From contig PQAF01000005.1 of NCBI GenBank assembly GCA_003105015.1, positions 55,108-119,107 of the forward strand: a stretch of 64,000 nucleotides of DNA, in the 5' to 3' direction. Position numbers and translations under genes: made by a program. Source of the stretch: Rhodocyclales bacterium. Lineage in GTDB: Bacteria > Pseudomonadota > Gammaproteobacteria > Burkholderiales > Rhodocyclaceae. The notes under the pieces were generated by a model. The model saw nothing but the letters and a program-made list of their open reading frames with translations. It did no database searches and was not told where the DNA came from. Shown here piece by piece: positions 39,642-47,927 of this stretch (positions are counted from its first letter, which is position 1; each line of letters begins with the position of its first letter).

Positions 39642-39866
39642 ATGGGCAATGTCCCCGTCCTCAAACCCGGTGAAGTCATCGCCATCCTCGCCAAGCTCGG
39701 ATTCATCGAAGTAAGGCAGCGCGGCTCGCACAAGCAGTTCCGCGACGACAAGGGCCGCTGCACCACCGTCCCTTTCCATCAAGGGCGCGACATTTCGCCA
39801 ATCCTGCTTCGACAAATCGCCAAGGACATCGGACTGACACTCGATGAACTGCTCAAGCACCGCTAG
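39642..39866 (+). CDS. hicA: HicA-family mRNA interferase toxin
   Basis: The 74-residue protein has the double-stranded RNA-binding-like HicA fold with the catalytic histidine in RQRGSHKQFRDDKG and the closing SPILLRQIAKDIGLTLDELL. It cleaves mRNA in translation arrest. It starts 3 bases after the hicB stop. Confidence 0.92.
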   Translation: MGNVPVLKPGEVIAILAKLGFIEVRQRGSHKQFRDDKGRCTTVPFHQGRDISPILLRQIAKDIGLTLDELLKHR

Positions 39867-39888
39867 GACAAGCAACACAGGATAAGTA

Positions 39889-40242
39889 ATGCCTGGAACC
39901 CAAAGCCATTCCGACTCCCCGGCCCCGCAGAGGGGCTGCGGAAACATTTACGCCGACATCGGCAGAACAGACGCCGGCCAGATGCTGGTCAAGGCGCACT
40001 TGGCCGCCAAGATCGGCGAAATCCTCAAGCAGCGCCGCCTGACCCAGCAGCAGGCCGCGGAAATTCTCGGCATGACTCAACCCAAGCTGTCCAACATGCT
40101 GCGCGGGCAATTCCGCGGCATCAGCGAAGCCAGAATGTTCGACTGCCTGAACCGCCTCGGCCGGGATGTGGAGATCGTGGTAAGGAAGGCCACACGCGCC
40201 AGAGGCGCAATTTCCGGACGCACCAAGGTCGTATTCGCTTAA
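39889..40242 (+). CDS. XRE-type HTH regulator
   Basis: The 117-residue protein carries a helix-turn-helix (LKQRRLTQQQAAEILGMTQPKLSNMLRGQ) of the HigA2/XRE class, followed by FDCLNRLGRDVEIVVRK. This class is normally an antitoxin paired with a RelE/HigB-like toxin, but no such toxin is next to it. It lies 22 bases after hicA and may belong to that operon as a third gene. Confidence 0.88.
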   Translation: MPGTQSHSDSPAPQRGCGNIYADIGRTDAGQMLVKAHLAAKIGEILKQRRLTQQQAAEILGMTQPKLSNMLRGQFRGISEARMFDCLNRLGRDVEIVVRKATRARGAISGRTKVVFA

Positions 40243-40364
40243 CGTGAAATCTTGATTGCGCCCGCGAAGAGCAAATTCTCACTCAGTCGCGATAAAGCTA
40301 AATCGACTCGCTTCAGGAAATTCGAACAATTGTGGTGCTGACCCTTTAGCTTGTTAGGATTCGA

Positions 40365-40985
40365 ATGAGCCTTATCGACGCCACTAACGCCGATGCAGAT
40401 GACTTGCTCTACATGGTGCGATCGGTTGAGGTTGTGAAGGTCTACTTTGTCTGGACTGGCAGAAATGCATGGTGGAGTACATGGTCGACTCGCTACACCC
40501 CTGGCTGTTTTCATCGAACACTTGAGTCTGCCAAGGCACTTTGCGAATCCCGACGTGTTCAAGGAACGGTGTTCTACATTGATGAACTCCCATCTCTTGG
40601 CCTACTTGCGCCGGAGCGAACGCTGATCGTGTCAGAGATCAATGCAGATCAGTTCCTGGCCAGGTATGATGTTAAGCGGCTCAAGTCCATTACAACCGCG
40701 CTTCCAGTTGCCACCATGTCGCTTAGGCAGTTCTGGTATCTATTTCGGATAGAAAGTACCCTATGGCCTTCAGACTACCCGGAACGCCACTCGGCATTTG
40801 TCTCATTCGAAAAAAACTCTGCGCCCTTTGAAGTGATAGAGAAAACGCAGGAGCTTTCTTCGTATAGCTCGGAAAGCTACGGCCCCAATTACTCCTTGGG
40901 GTGGCAACGCCGTCCCTTTACAAACGATCGGGCAATGGTTCATGCGATTTGCGATGTGCTGAAATCGCAAATTGGTGAGCTTTAG
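40365..40985 (+). CDS. Orphan protein in lower-G+C DNA
   Basis: The 206-residue product (MSLIDATNADADDLLYMVRSVEV) has no motif I recognise. Its base composition is near 48-50 percent G+C by eye against about two thirds for neighbours, and codon use includes many A/T-ending codons, so it is likely acquired by transfer. The sequence is rich in Ser and aromatic residues (FVWTGRNAWWSTWSTRYTPGCFHR). The 122 bases upstream and 222 bases downstream are equally A/T-rich and hold no other gene. Confidence 0.75.
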   Translation: MSLIDATNADADDLLYMVRSVEVVKVYFVWTGRNAWWSTWSTRYTPGCFHRTLESAKALCESRRVQGTVFYIDELPSLGLLAPERTLIVSEINADQFLARYDVKRLKSITTALPVATMSLRQFWYLFRIESTLWPSDYPERHSAFVSFEKNSAPFEVIEKTQELSSYSSESYGPNYSLGWQRRPFTNDRAMVHAICDVLKSQIGEL

Positions 40986-41207
40986 CTTCTGAGTTGTGCG
41001 GACGCTCTAGAAGCAGCGTTGCATCAGCGCGCAGATCATCCAACCCGTTTAATGTCAGTTATCTCAGCTAGGGTATTTCTGCTTCAGGTCGGCATCTGAC
41101 GTAAGTTATCCCCACCAGGACTCCCACCACTCGAACGGGAACAATAGTGCAGCTTGCCTTGCAAGGCATGCCCGGCATAATGGCGCTTTCCATCCGGCGA
41201 TACCCAC

Positions 41208-41903
41208 ATGATCCATACCCCTCCCGGCGCCTGGCCCACACCCGGCCCCGAATACCTCGCCAGCGCGCGCTTCATCGATTCCGGCACGGAGTCCGTGCGC
41301 CGCTTCGCGCAGGAGACGGTCGCCGGCGCGACCTCCGACATCGAGAAGGCCGTCAGGCTTTTCTACCGCGTGCGCGACGGCTGGCGCTACGACCCGTTCA
41401 CCATGAGCCTCGACCCGGAGCCCTACGTCGCCAGCAACGTGCTGAAGGCCAAGGCGGCCTACTGCCTGCCGAAGGCGATCCTGCTCGCGGCGGCGGCGCG
41501 CGCCGCCGGCATCCACGCGGCGATCGGCCTCTCCGACGTGGAGAACCACCTCACCACGGAGAAGCTGAAGGCCATGATGGGCGGCAAGACGCTGTTCATG
41601 CACCACGGCTATGCGGTGCTGTACCTGGACGGCAAGTGGGTGAAGGCGGCGCCGGCCTTCAACATCGAGATGTGCGAGAAGTTCCACGTGCACCCGACCG
41701 AGTTCGACGGCACGGACAACGCCATCTTCCAGGAATACGACATGAAGAACCGCCGCCACATGGAATACGTGCGCGACCACGGCTGCTGGTCGGACTTCCC
41801 CTTCGAGAAGGTGATGGCCGATTTCCGCGCCTTCTATCCGGCGGAGGCGTACAAGAGTTTCGATCCGGGCGAACTGTTCGAGGATGGGGTGAGGATTTCA
41901 TGA
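41208..41903 (+). CDS. Transglutaminase-like protein
   Basis: The 231-residue protein has the transglutaminase-core pattern: catalytic-type Cys in AKAAYCLPKAILLAAAARAAGI, His in FMHHGYAVLYLDGKWVK and an acidic residue in the following AFNIEM stretch. Such domains act as peptidases or in amide transfer. It ends inside the start of the alkene reductase (ATGA), so the two are coupled. Confidence 0.85.
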   Translation: MIHTPPGAWPTPGPEYLASARFIDSGTESVRRFAQETVAGATSDIEKAVRLFYRVRDGWRYDPFTMSLDPEPYVASNVLKAKAAYCLPKAILLAAAARAAGIHAAIGLSDVENHLTTEKLKAMMGGKTLFMHHGYAVLYLDGKWVKAAPAFNIEMCEKFHVHPTEFDGTDNAIFQEYDMKNRRHMEYVRDHGCWSDFPFEKVMADFRAFYPAEAYKSFDPGELFEDGVRIS

Positions 41904-43006
41904 CCGCAGGCAAGCTGTTTTCCCCTTACACCCTGGGCGCGTTGACGCTGCCCAACCGCGTCGCCATGGCGCCGATGACGCGCTGCCGCGCCACCAACCC
42001 GGCCATCGCGCCGACGCCGATGATGGTCGAGTACTACGGCCTACGCGCCGATGCCGGGCTGATCGTCTCGGAAGGTGTGCCGGTCTCGCCGCAGGCGCGC
42101 GGCTACGCCTTCACGCCTGGCCTCTACTCCGCCGAGCAGATCGCGGGCTGGCAGGCGGTGACGCACGAGGTGCACAAGCAGGGCGGCCGCATCTTCGCCC
42201 AGCTCTGGCACTGCGGCCGCATCAGCCACGGCAGCCTGCGCGACGACGGCGCGCCGCCGGTCGGGCCGAGCGCCATCGCCGCCAACGGCAAGTCGATGGC
42301 CCTCGACCGCGCCACCGGCCAGGCGGCGCTGACGCAGTGCGAGGCGCCGCGCGCGCTGTCGACGGCGGAAGTGAAGGGCGTCGTCGGCGAGTTCGTGCAG
42401 GCGGCGCAGAACGCCGTCGCCGCCGGCTTCGACGGCGTCGAAATCCACGGCGCCAACGGCTACCTGCTCGACCAGTTCCGCTGCCCCTTCCTCAACGACC
42501 GCCAGGACGAGTACGGCGGCTCGCTGGAAAACCGCTGCCGCCTGCACCTGGAGATCGCGCGCGAGGTGGCCGCCGCGATCGGCAAGGAGCGCACCGGCAT
42601 CCGCCTCTCGCCGCACGGCCAGGCCAACGACATGCGGCCCGATCCCGATCCGATGGCGACCTACGGCTATCTCGCGGAGGAGCTGCAGAGGCTCGGGCTG
42701 GTGTATCTCCATCTCTACGACCAGTCGACAAGCTGGATCCACGATCCCGACGACGCGCTGCTGCGGCTGATCCGCGCCAAATTCACCAACGCGCTGATGC
42801 TCTGCGGCGGCTTCACCGGCAAGAAGGCCGAGGCGGCGCTGGCGACCGGCAGCGGCGACCTGATCGCCATCGGCAAGCCCTTCATCTCCAACCCCGATCT
42901 CGTCTCGCGCCTGCGCCAGGGCGTGGAGATCGCCTCCTGGGACAGCAAGACCTTCTACCTGGGCGGACACAGCGGCTACCTCGACTACCCGACCTTCTCC
43001 GTGTGA
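41900..43006 (+). CDS. Old-yellow-enzyme-type alkene reductase
   Basis: The 368-residue FMN barrel enzyme begins KLFSPYTLGALTLPNRVAMAPMTRCRA, with the family segments FAQLWHCGRISH, VEIHGANGYLLDQF (His and Asn ligating the substrate oxygen), and GGSLENRCRLHLEIA. OYE enzymes reduce activated C=C bonds with NADPH. The start at 41900 overlaps the previous stop. Confidence 0.93.
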   Translation: MTAGKLFSPYTLGALTLPNRVAMAPMTRCRATNPAIAPTPMMVEYYGLRADAGLIVSEGVPVSPQARGYAFTPGLYSAEQIAGWQAVTHEVHKQGGRIFAQLWHCGRISHGSLRDDGAPPVGPSAIAANGKSMALDRATGQAALTQCEAPRALSTAEVKGVVGEFVQAAQNAVAAGFDGVEIHGANGYLLDQFRCPFLNDRQDEYGGSLENRCRLHLEIAREVAAAIGKERTGIRLSPHGQANDMRPDPDPMATYGYLAEELQRLGLVYLHLYDQSTSWIHDPDDALLRLIRAKFTNALMLCGGFTGKKAEAALATGSGDLIAIGKPFISNPDLVSRLRQGVEIASWDSKTFYLGGHSGYLDYPTFSV

Positions 43007-43010
43007 CGCC

Positions 43011-43832
43011 ATGACGCTCCCGACATTCGAGACTCTGAAGATCGAGCTGGCCGACGCCGTCGCCACCGTCGAACTGAACCGGCCGGAGAAGGCCAATGCC
43101 ATGAACCTGCGCATGTGGCTGGAACTGCGCGAGGCCTTCAAGTGGATCGACGAGGAGCCGACGGTGCGCGTCGCCGTGCTGCGCGGCAACGGGCCCTGCT
43201 TCACCGCCGGCATCGACCTCGAGCTGCTCGGCAGCGTGCGCCAGGAGATCGCCGATCAATGCGACGGCCGCGCGCGGGAAAAGCTGCGCCGCCTGATCCT
43301 CGACCTGCAAGACAGCCTCACCGCGCTGGAGCGCTGCCGCAAGCCGGTACTGGCGGCCATCCACGGCCATTGCCTCGGCGGCGGTGTGGACCTCATCTGC
43401 GCCTGCGACATGCGCTATTGCTGCCACGATGCCAGCTTCAGCATCAAGGAGATCGACGTCGGCATGACCGCCGACGTCGGCACCCTGCAGCGCCTGCCGA
43501 AGCTGGTCGGCGAGGGCATGGTGCGCGAGCTGGCCTACACCGGCCGCGCCGTCGCCGGCACCGAGGCGAAGGAGATCGGCCTGGTGAACCACAGCTACGC
43601 CAGCGCCGGCATGCTCTTCCATGAGGTGGCGAAGATCGCCGGCATCATCGCGAAGAAGTCGCCGCTGTCGATCCGCGGCATCAAGGAGATGGTCAACTAC
43701 GCCCGCGACCATTCCGTCGCCGACGGCCTCAACTACATCGCCACCTGGAACGCCGCCATGCTGATGTCGGACGACCTGACGGAAGCCATGACGGCGGCGC
43801 GGGCAAAGCGGGAAGCAAAGTTCAGGGATTGA
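43011..43832 (+). CDS. Crotonase-family dienoyl-CoA isomerase
   Basis: The 273-residue protein has crotonase motifs: LNRPEKANAMNLRMW, GPCFTAGIDLE (oxyanion hole) and the AIHGHCLGGGVDLICACDMRY loop. SIKEIDVGMTADVGTLQRLPKLVG, with both acidic residues of ECH1-type delta-3,5-delta-2,4-dienoyl-CoA isomerases, favours that activity over hydratase. It would help degrade unsaturated fatty acids and sits 4 bases after the alkene reductase. Confidence 0.88.
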   Translation: MTLPTFETLKIELADAVATVELNRPEKANAMNLRMWLELREAFKWIDEEPTVRVAVLRGNGPCFTAGIDLELLGSVRQEIADQCDGRAREKLRRLILDLQDSLTALERCRKPVLAAIHGHCLGGGVDLICACDMRYCCHDASFSIKEIDVGMTADVGTLQRLPKLVGEGMVRELAYTGRAVAGTEAKEIGLVNHSYASAGMLFHEVAKIAGIIAKKSPLSIRGIKEMVNYARDHSVADGLNYIATWNAAMLMSDDLTEAMTAARAKREAKFRD

Positions 43833-43878
43833 ACGTTTTGCGGGCACTTGGCTCCAATCCGCACAGGAGGACCCAGCC

Positions 43879-44700
43879 ATGAAGACCCGCCTTGCCGCCG
43901 TCCTGTGGGGACTGACTTTTGCCTGGAATGTCCAGGCCGCCGAGCCGCTGCCGCTGTTCGACGCCCACCTGCACTACAACGTCGAGGCGGCGAGCGGGCC
44001 CTACCCGCTCGACACCGTGCTCAAGCTGTTCCGCGACAACCGCATCACCGGCATCCTCGCCAACAGCCGGCCCAACGACGGCACGCGCGCCCTCTACGAG
44101 GCCAAGCCGAAGGACGTCTGGGTGGTGCCCTTCATCCGGCCCTACATCGTCCAGCCGGACCGCCACACCTGGTTCAAGGACCCGAAGATCTTCGAGCTCA
44201 TCGAGAGCGAGCTCAAGCGCGGCTACTACCAGGGCATCGGCGAGTTCCACCTCTTCGGCCACGACGCGAAGACGGAATGGGTGAAGAAGACCGTCGACTT
44301 CGCCGTGGCGCACAACCTCTACCTGCACGCCCATTCCGACGAGGCTGCGGTGGACATCCTCTTCGCCCATAATCCGAAGGTGAAGATCGTCTGGGCGCAC
44401 ACCGGCTTCCACACCGCACCGGAGACGATCGAGCAGTACCTGCGGAAATACCCCAACCTGTGGGGCGAGCTGTCCTACCGCTACGACGTCACCGAGGCCG
44501 GCAAGCTCAAGCCCGCCTGGCGGCGCCTGTTCGAGCAATACCCAGACCGCTTCATCGTCGGCTCCGACACCTGGGTGACCGAGCGCTGGGGCCAGTACGC
44601 CTCGATCATGAACGGCTACCGCGACTGGCTGGCCGAGCTGCCGAAGGACGTCGCCGAGAAGATCGCGTACCGCAACGCCGGGCGGCTGTTCCGCAAGTAG
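43879..44700 (+). CDS. Periplasmic amidohydrolase-family protein
   Basis: The 273-residue product has a signal peptide (about 1-20, WNVQAAEP) and the metal-binding LFDAHLHYN motif of amidohydrolase-2 proteins, with VWAHTGFH and IVGSDTWV as later ligand segments. Substrate unknown. A copy of the 24-bp motif falls in the signal-peptide codons. Confidence 0.85.
   Translation: MKTRLAAVLWGLTFAWNVQAAEPLPLFDAHLHYNVEAASGPYPLDTVLKLFRDNRITGILANSRPNDGTRALYEAKPKDVWVVPFIRPYIVQPDRHTWFKDPKIFELIESELKRGYYQGIGEFHLFGHDAKTEWVKKTVDFAVAHNLYLHAHSDEAAVDILFAHNPKVKIVWAHTGFHTAPETIEQYLRKYPNLWGELSYRYDVTEAGKLKPAWRRLFEQYPDRFIVGSDTWVTERWGQYASIMNGYRDWLAELPKDVAEKIAYRNAGRLFRK
43896..43919 (+). repeat. 24-bp dispersed motif, copy 11 (in amidohydrolase signal peptide)
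   Basis: CGCCGT-N8-GACTGACTTT, both blocks exact, followed by a fourth T. Encodes AVLWGLTF of the signal peptide. Confidence 0.88.
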
Positions 44701-44738
44701 CGGCTACAATAACCGCTCCATTCAGCATGGAGCGGAGC

Positions 44739-45365
44739 ATGGCATTCATCTACCGCGTCGCCTCGACGGCGTCGCAGGACCGGCTGGAAAAGCTCATCGA
44801 GGAGCGCCTCAAGCCGAAGGCCGACCAGGCGCGCGTCGACGAGAAGATCTGGAACCTCTTCGGCGAGCGCTGGGCGGTGATGTTCACCGACCTGTCCGGC
44901 TTCTCGCGCCGGGTCGCCGACTTCGGCATCATCCACTTCCTGCAGACCATCTACGAGTCGAACCGCCTGCTGGTGCCGCTCATCGAGGAGCACAGCGGCA
45001 TCCTGCTCAAGGTCGAGGGCGATTCCCTGCTGGTGATTTTCCGCGACGTGGACGAGGCCATCGCCTGCGCCATCGCCATGCAGCGCTGCGCCCGCCAGTA
45101 CAACCGCAAGCGGCCGAAGGCGGAGGAGGTGCTGCTGTGCATCGGCCTCGGCTACGGCGACGTGCTGCGCATCGGCGATTCCGACGTCTTCGGCGCCGAG
45201 GTGAACGCCGCCAGCAAGCTGGGCGAGGACCACGCCCGCCCCTACGAGATCATGGTCACCGGCGCGGTGAAGCAGGCGGCAAGCGGCGGCAAGGGAATCA
45301 GGTTCAGCCGCATCAAGGCCGTGCCGCCGGGCGCCGAGGCGGCCTACAAGCTGAAATACGAATGA
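44739..45365 (+). CDS. Class III adenylate cyclase-like protein
   Basis: The 208-residue protein is a bare cyclase catalytic domain: metal Asp51 in MFTDLSGFSRR, Lys91 and Asp95 in LLKVEGDSLLVIF, and GDVLRIGDSDVFGAEVNAASKLGED. The Lys-Asp pair points to ATP rather than GTP. No receiver, HAMP or sensor domain is fused. The start at 44739 (MAFIYRV) follows GGAG at 6 bases. Its last codon overlaps the next gene start (ATGA). Confidence 0.88.
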   Translation: MAFIYRVASTASQDRLEKLIEERLKPKADQARVDEKIWNLFGERWAVMFTDLSGFSRRVADFGIIHFLQTIYESNRLLVPLIEEHSGILLKVEGDSLLVIFRDVDEAIACAIAMQRCARQYNRKRPKAEEVLLCIGLGYGDVLRIGDSDVFGAEVNAASKLGEDHARPYEIMVTGAVKQAASGGKGIRFSRIKAVPPGAEAAYKLKYE

Positions 45366-46675
45366 GCCGCCGGGTTCTCATATTGGGGGCCGCCGGACGC
45401 GACTTCCACGACTTCAACCTCGTCTACCGCGACGATGCGGCGGTCGAGGTGGTGGCCTTCACCGCCGCGCAGATCCCCGGCATCGCCGGCCGCCGCTACC
45501 CGCCGGAGCTGGCCGGCCCGCGCTACCCCGAGGGCATCCCGATCCTCGACGAAGCCGATCTCGAGTCGATCCTGCGCGAGCACCGCATCGACGAGGTGGT
45601 GTTCGCCTACAGCGACGTGCCGCACGCCCAGGTCATGCACCTGGCCTCGAAGGCGCTGGCGGCCGGCGCCGACTTCAGCCTGCTCGGCCCGGCGCGCACG
45701 CAGATCAAGGCCCGCGTGCCGGTGATCGCCGTCTCGGCGGTGCGCACCGGCTGCGGCAAGTCGCAGACGGCGCGCTACCTCTCCGGCCTGCTCAAGGCGC
45801 GCGGGCGGCGCGTGGCGGTGATCCGCCACCCGATGCCCTACGGCGACCTGGCGCGCCAAGCCGTGCAGCGCTTCGCCGCGCGCGCCGACCTCGACGCAGC
45901 GGCCTGCACCGTCGAGGAGCGCGAGGAGTACGAGCCGCACCTGGCCTGCGGCAACGTCGTCTTCGCCGGCGTGGACTACGCCCGCATCGTCGCCGCGGCG
46001 GAAGCGGAAGCCGACCTGATCTTCTGGGACGGCGGCAACAACGACTTCCCCTTCCTGCGGCCCGACCTGCACATCGTGCTGGTCGATCCGCTGCGTCCCG
46101 GCCACGAGACGACGCACCACCCGGGGGAGGCGGTGCTGCGCATGGCCGACGTGGTGATCGTCGCCAAGAGCGACGCCGCGCCGCCGGCCGACGTGCGCCG
46201 CGTCACGGAGGCGGCGCAGGCCATCGCCCCGCGCGCCCAAGTCATCCGCGCCGCCTCGCCGGTGCGCCTCGACGACGAGCAATCGGTGCGCGGCCGCCGC
46301 GTGCTGGTGGTGGAGGACGGCCCGACGCTGACCCACGGCGGCATGCCCTGGGGCGCCGGCCATCTCGCCGCCCTTCGCGCCGGCGCGGAGATCGTCGACC
46401 CGCGGCCCTTCGCCGGGCCGGCCATCCGCGCCCTCTACACGCGCTACCCGCACATCGGCGAGGTGCTGCCGGCCACCGGCTACTCCCGCGAGCAGCTCGA
46501 CGCCCTGCGCCAGACCATCAACGCGACGCCAGCCGACCTGGTCGTTTCCGCCACGCCGATCGACCTCGCCGCCCTGATCCAGGTGCACAAGCCGGTGGTG
46601 CGCGCCCGCTACGAGTTCGCCGAAACCGAATCGCCCGGACTGGCCGGCGCGGTGGACGCCTTCCTCGCCCGCTGA
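45362..46675 (+). CDS. Cyclic 2,3-diphosphoglycerate synthetase-like GTPase
   Basis: The 437-residue protein matches archaeal cDPGS-type proteins: an N-terminal Rossmann-like domain (VLILGAAGRDFHDFNLVYRDD), a P-loop in AVRTGCGKSQTARYLSG, and DLIFWDGGNNDFPF. Bacterial members are uncharacterised and may not make cyclic diphosphoglycerate. Translational coupling with a cyclase gene upstream and 2-base spacing to a permease downstream define a three-gene unit. Confidence 0.85.
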   Translation: MSRRVLILGAAGRDFHDFNLVYRDDAAVEVVAFTAAQIPGIAGRRYPPELAGPRYPEGIPILDEADLESILREHRIDEVVFAYSDVPHAQVMHLASKALAAGADFSLLGPARTQIKARVPVIAVSAVRTGCGKSQTARYLSGLLKARGRRVAVIRHPMPYGDLARQAVQRFAARADLDAAACTVEEREEYEPHLACGNVVFAGVDYARIVAAAEAEADLIFWDGGNNDFPFLRPDLHIVLVDPLRPGHETTHHPGEAVLRMADVVIVAKSDAAPPADVRRVTEAAQAIAPRAQVIRAASPVRLDDEQSVRGRRVLVVEDGPTLTHGGMPWGAGHLAALRAGAEIVDPRPFAGPAIRALYTRYPHIGEVLPATGYSREQLDALRQTINATPADLVVSATPIDLAALIQVHKPVVRARYEFAETESPGLAGAVDAFLAR

Positions 46676-46677
46676 AC

Positions 46678-47898
46678 ATGGCCGAGCCGGTCGCGCTCAG
46701 GCGCACGCTGACACTGCCGCTGCTCACTCTCTACGGCCTCGGCACCATCCTCGGCGCCGGCATCTACGTGCTGGTCGGCGAGGTGGCGGGCATCGCCGGC
46801 ATGCACGCGCCGCTGGCCTTCGCCGTCGCCGCGGTGGTCGCCGCCTTCACCGCCTTCTCCTACGCCGAGTTGGCGGCGCGCCATCCCTTCAGCGCCGCCG
46901 AGGCGGTATACGTGCAGGAGGGATTCGGCCTGGCCTGGCTGTCGATAGGGGTCGGCGCCCTCGTCCTCTTCGCGGCGCTGGCCTCGGCGGCGGCGCTCGC
47001 CAACGGCTTCGCCGGCTACCTGCGGCTGTTTCTTGACGTGCCGCCCTGGGCGTCAATCCTCGTTGTGCTGCTCGCGCTGGGCGTCCTCGCTGCCTGGGGC
47101 ATCCACGAGTCCGCGCGGGCGGCGACCGTCGCCACGCTGATCGAGATCGGCGGCCTGCTGCTGGTGGTGGCCGTCTCCGGCGAAGGGCTGCTCGCCCTGC
47201 CGCAACGCCTGCCCGAACTGGCGCCGCCGCTGCAGGCGGGCGCCTGGCCGGGCATCTTCCTCGCCGCCTTCGTCGCTTTCTTCGCCTTCATCGGCTTCGA
47301 GGACATGGCCAACGTCGCCGAGGAGGTGAAGGAACCCGAGCGCACGATGCCGCGCGCCATCCTGCTGGCGCTGGCGATCGCCACCGTGCTCTATCTGCTG
47401 GTTTCACTGGCGGCCGTGCTCACGCTGTCCCGCGCGGAACTGGCTGGCCATGCCGCGCCGCTGGCGTTGATGTACGCCAAGGCAACCGGACGCGAGCCGG
47501 CGCTCATCGGCGTCATCGCGCTGTTCGCCGTCACCAACGGCGCACTGGTGCTGCTGATCCGCGCCGCCCGCGTGCTGCACGGCATGAGCGTGCGCGGCTG
47601 GCTGCCGGCGGCGCTTGGCCGGGTGCATCCGTCGCGCCGCACGCCGCTTGCCGCCACCGCCGCCGTCACCCTCGCCACGCTGGCCCTCGCGCTCGCCCTG
47701 CCGCTGGTGTCACTGGCCCGCGCGACCAGCGCCGCGATCCTGGTCGTCTTCGTCCTCATCAACCTGGCGCTGCTGCGCATACGCCGCCGCGCGCCGGCAC
47801 CGCCGGGCGTGCGCACCTACCCGGCGGCGGTGCCGCTGGCGGGATGCGTGCTCTCTCTGCTGCTGCTCGCCTACCAGCTTGCCGGTCTGCGGTACTAG
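46678..47898 (+). CDS. APC-superfamily amino acid permease
   Basis: The 406-residue protein has 12 hydrophobic segments and the APC opening GLGTILGAGIYVLVGEVAGIAG followed by FSYAELAARHPFSAAEAVYV and FIGFEDMANVAEEVKEPERTMPRAI. It is the last gene of the cyclase-GTPase unit (2-base gap). Confidence 0.92.
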   Translation: MAEPVALRRTLTLPLLTLYGLGTILGAGIYVLVGEVAGIAGMHAPLAFAVAAVVAAFTAFSYAELAARHPFSAAEAVYVQEGFGLAWLSIGVGALVLFAALASAAALANGFAGYLRLFLDVPPWASILVVLLALGVLAAWGIHESARAATVATLIEIGGLLLVVAVSGEGLLALPQRLPELAPPLQAGAWPGIFLAAFVAFFAFIGFEDMANVAEEVKEPERTMPRAILLALAIATVLYLLVSLAAVLTLSRAELAGHAAPLALMYAKATGREPALIGVIALFAVTNGALVLLIRAARVLHGMSVRGWLPAALGRVHPSRRTPLAATAAVTLATLALALALPLVSLARATSAAILVVFVLINLALLRIRRRAPAPPGVRTYPAAVPLAGCVLSLLLLAYQLAGLRY

Positions 47899-47927
47899 GC
47901 TACGCGGCATTTTGCTATCCTGAAAAC

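Noticed and set aside
39819..39842. CGCC...GACTGACACT in hicA as a motif copy
   Set aside because: Spacing of CGCC is right but the core has two mismatches and the left block two; below the level I accept.
40237..40359. Possible integron attC site (GCTTAAC ... GTTAGGA) before the low-G+C gene
   Set aside because: The two end boxes are not complementary beyond GTTA and the last base breaks the GTTRRRY rule; no integrase or second site was found.
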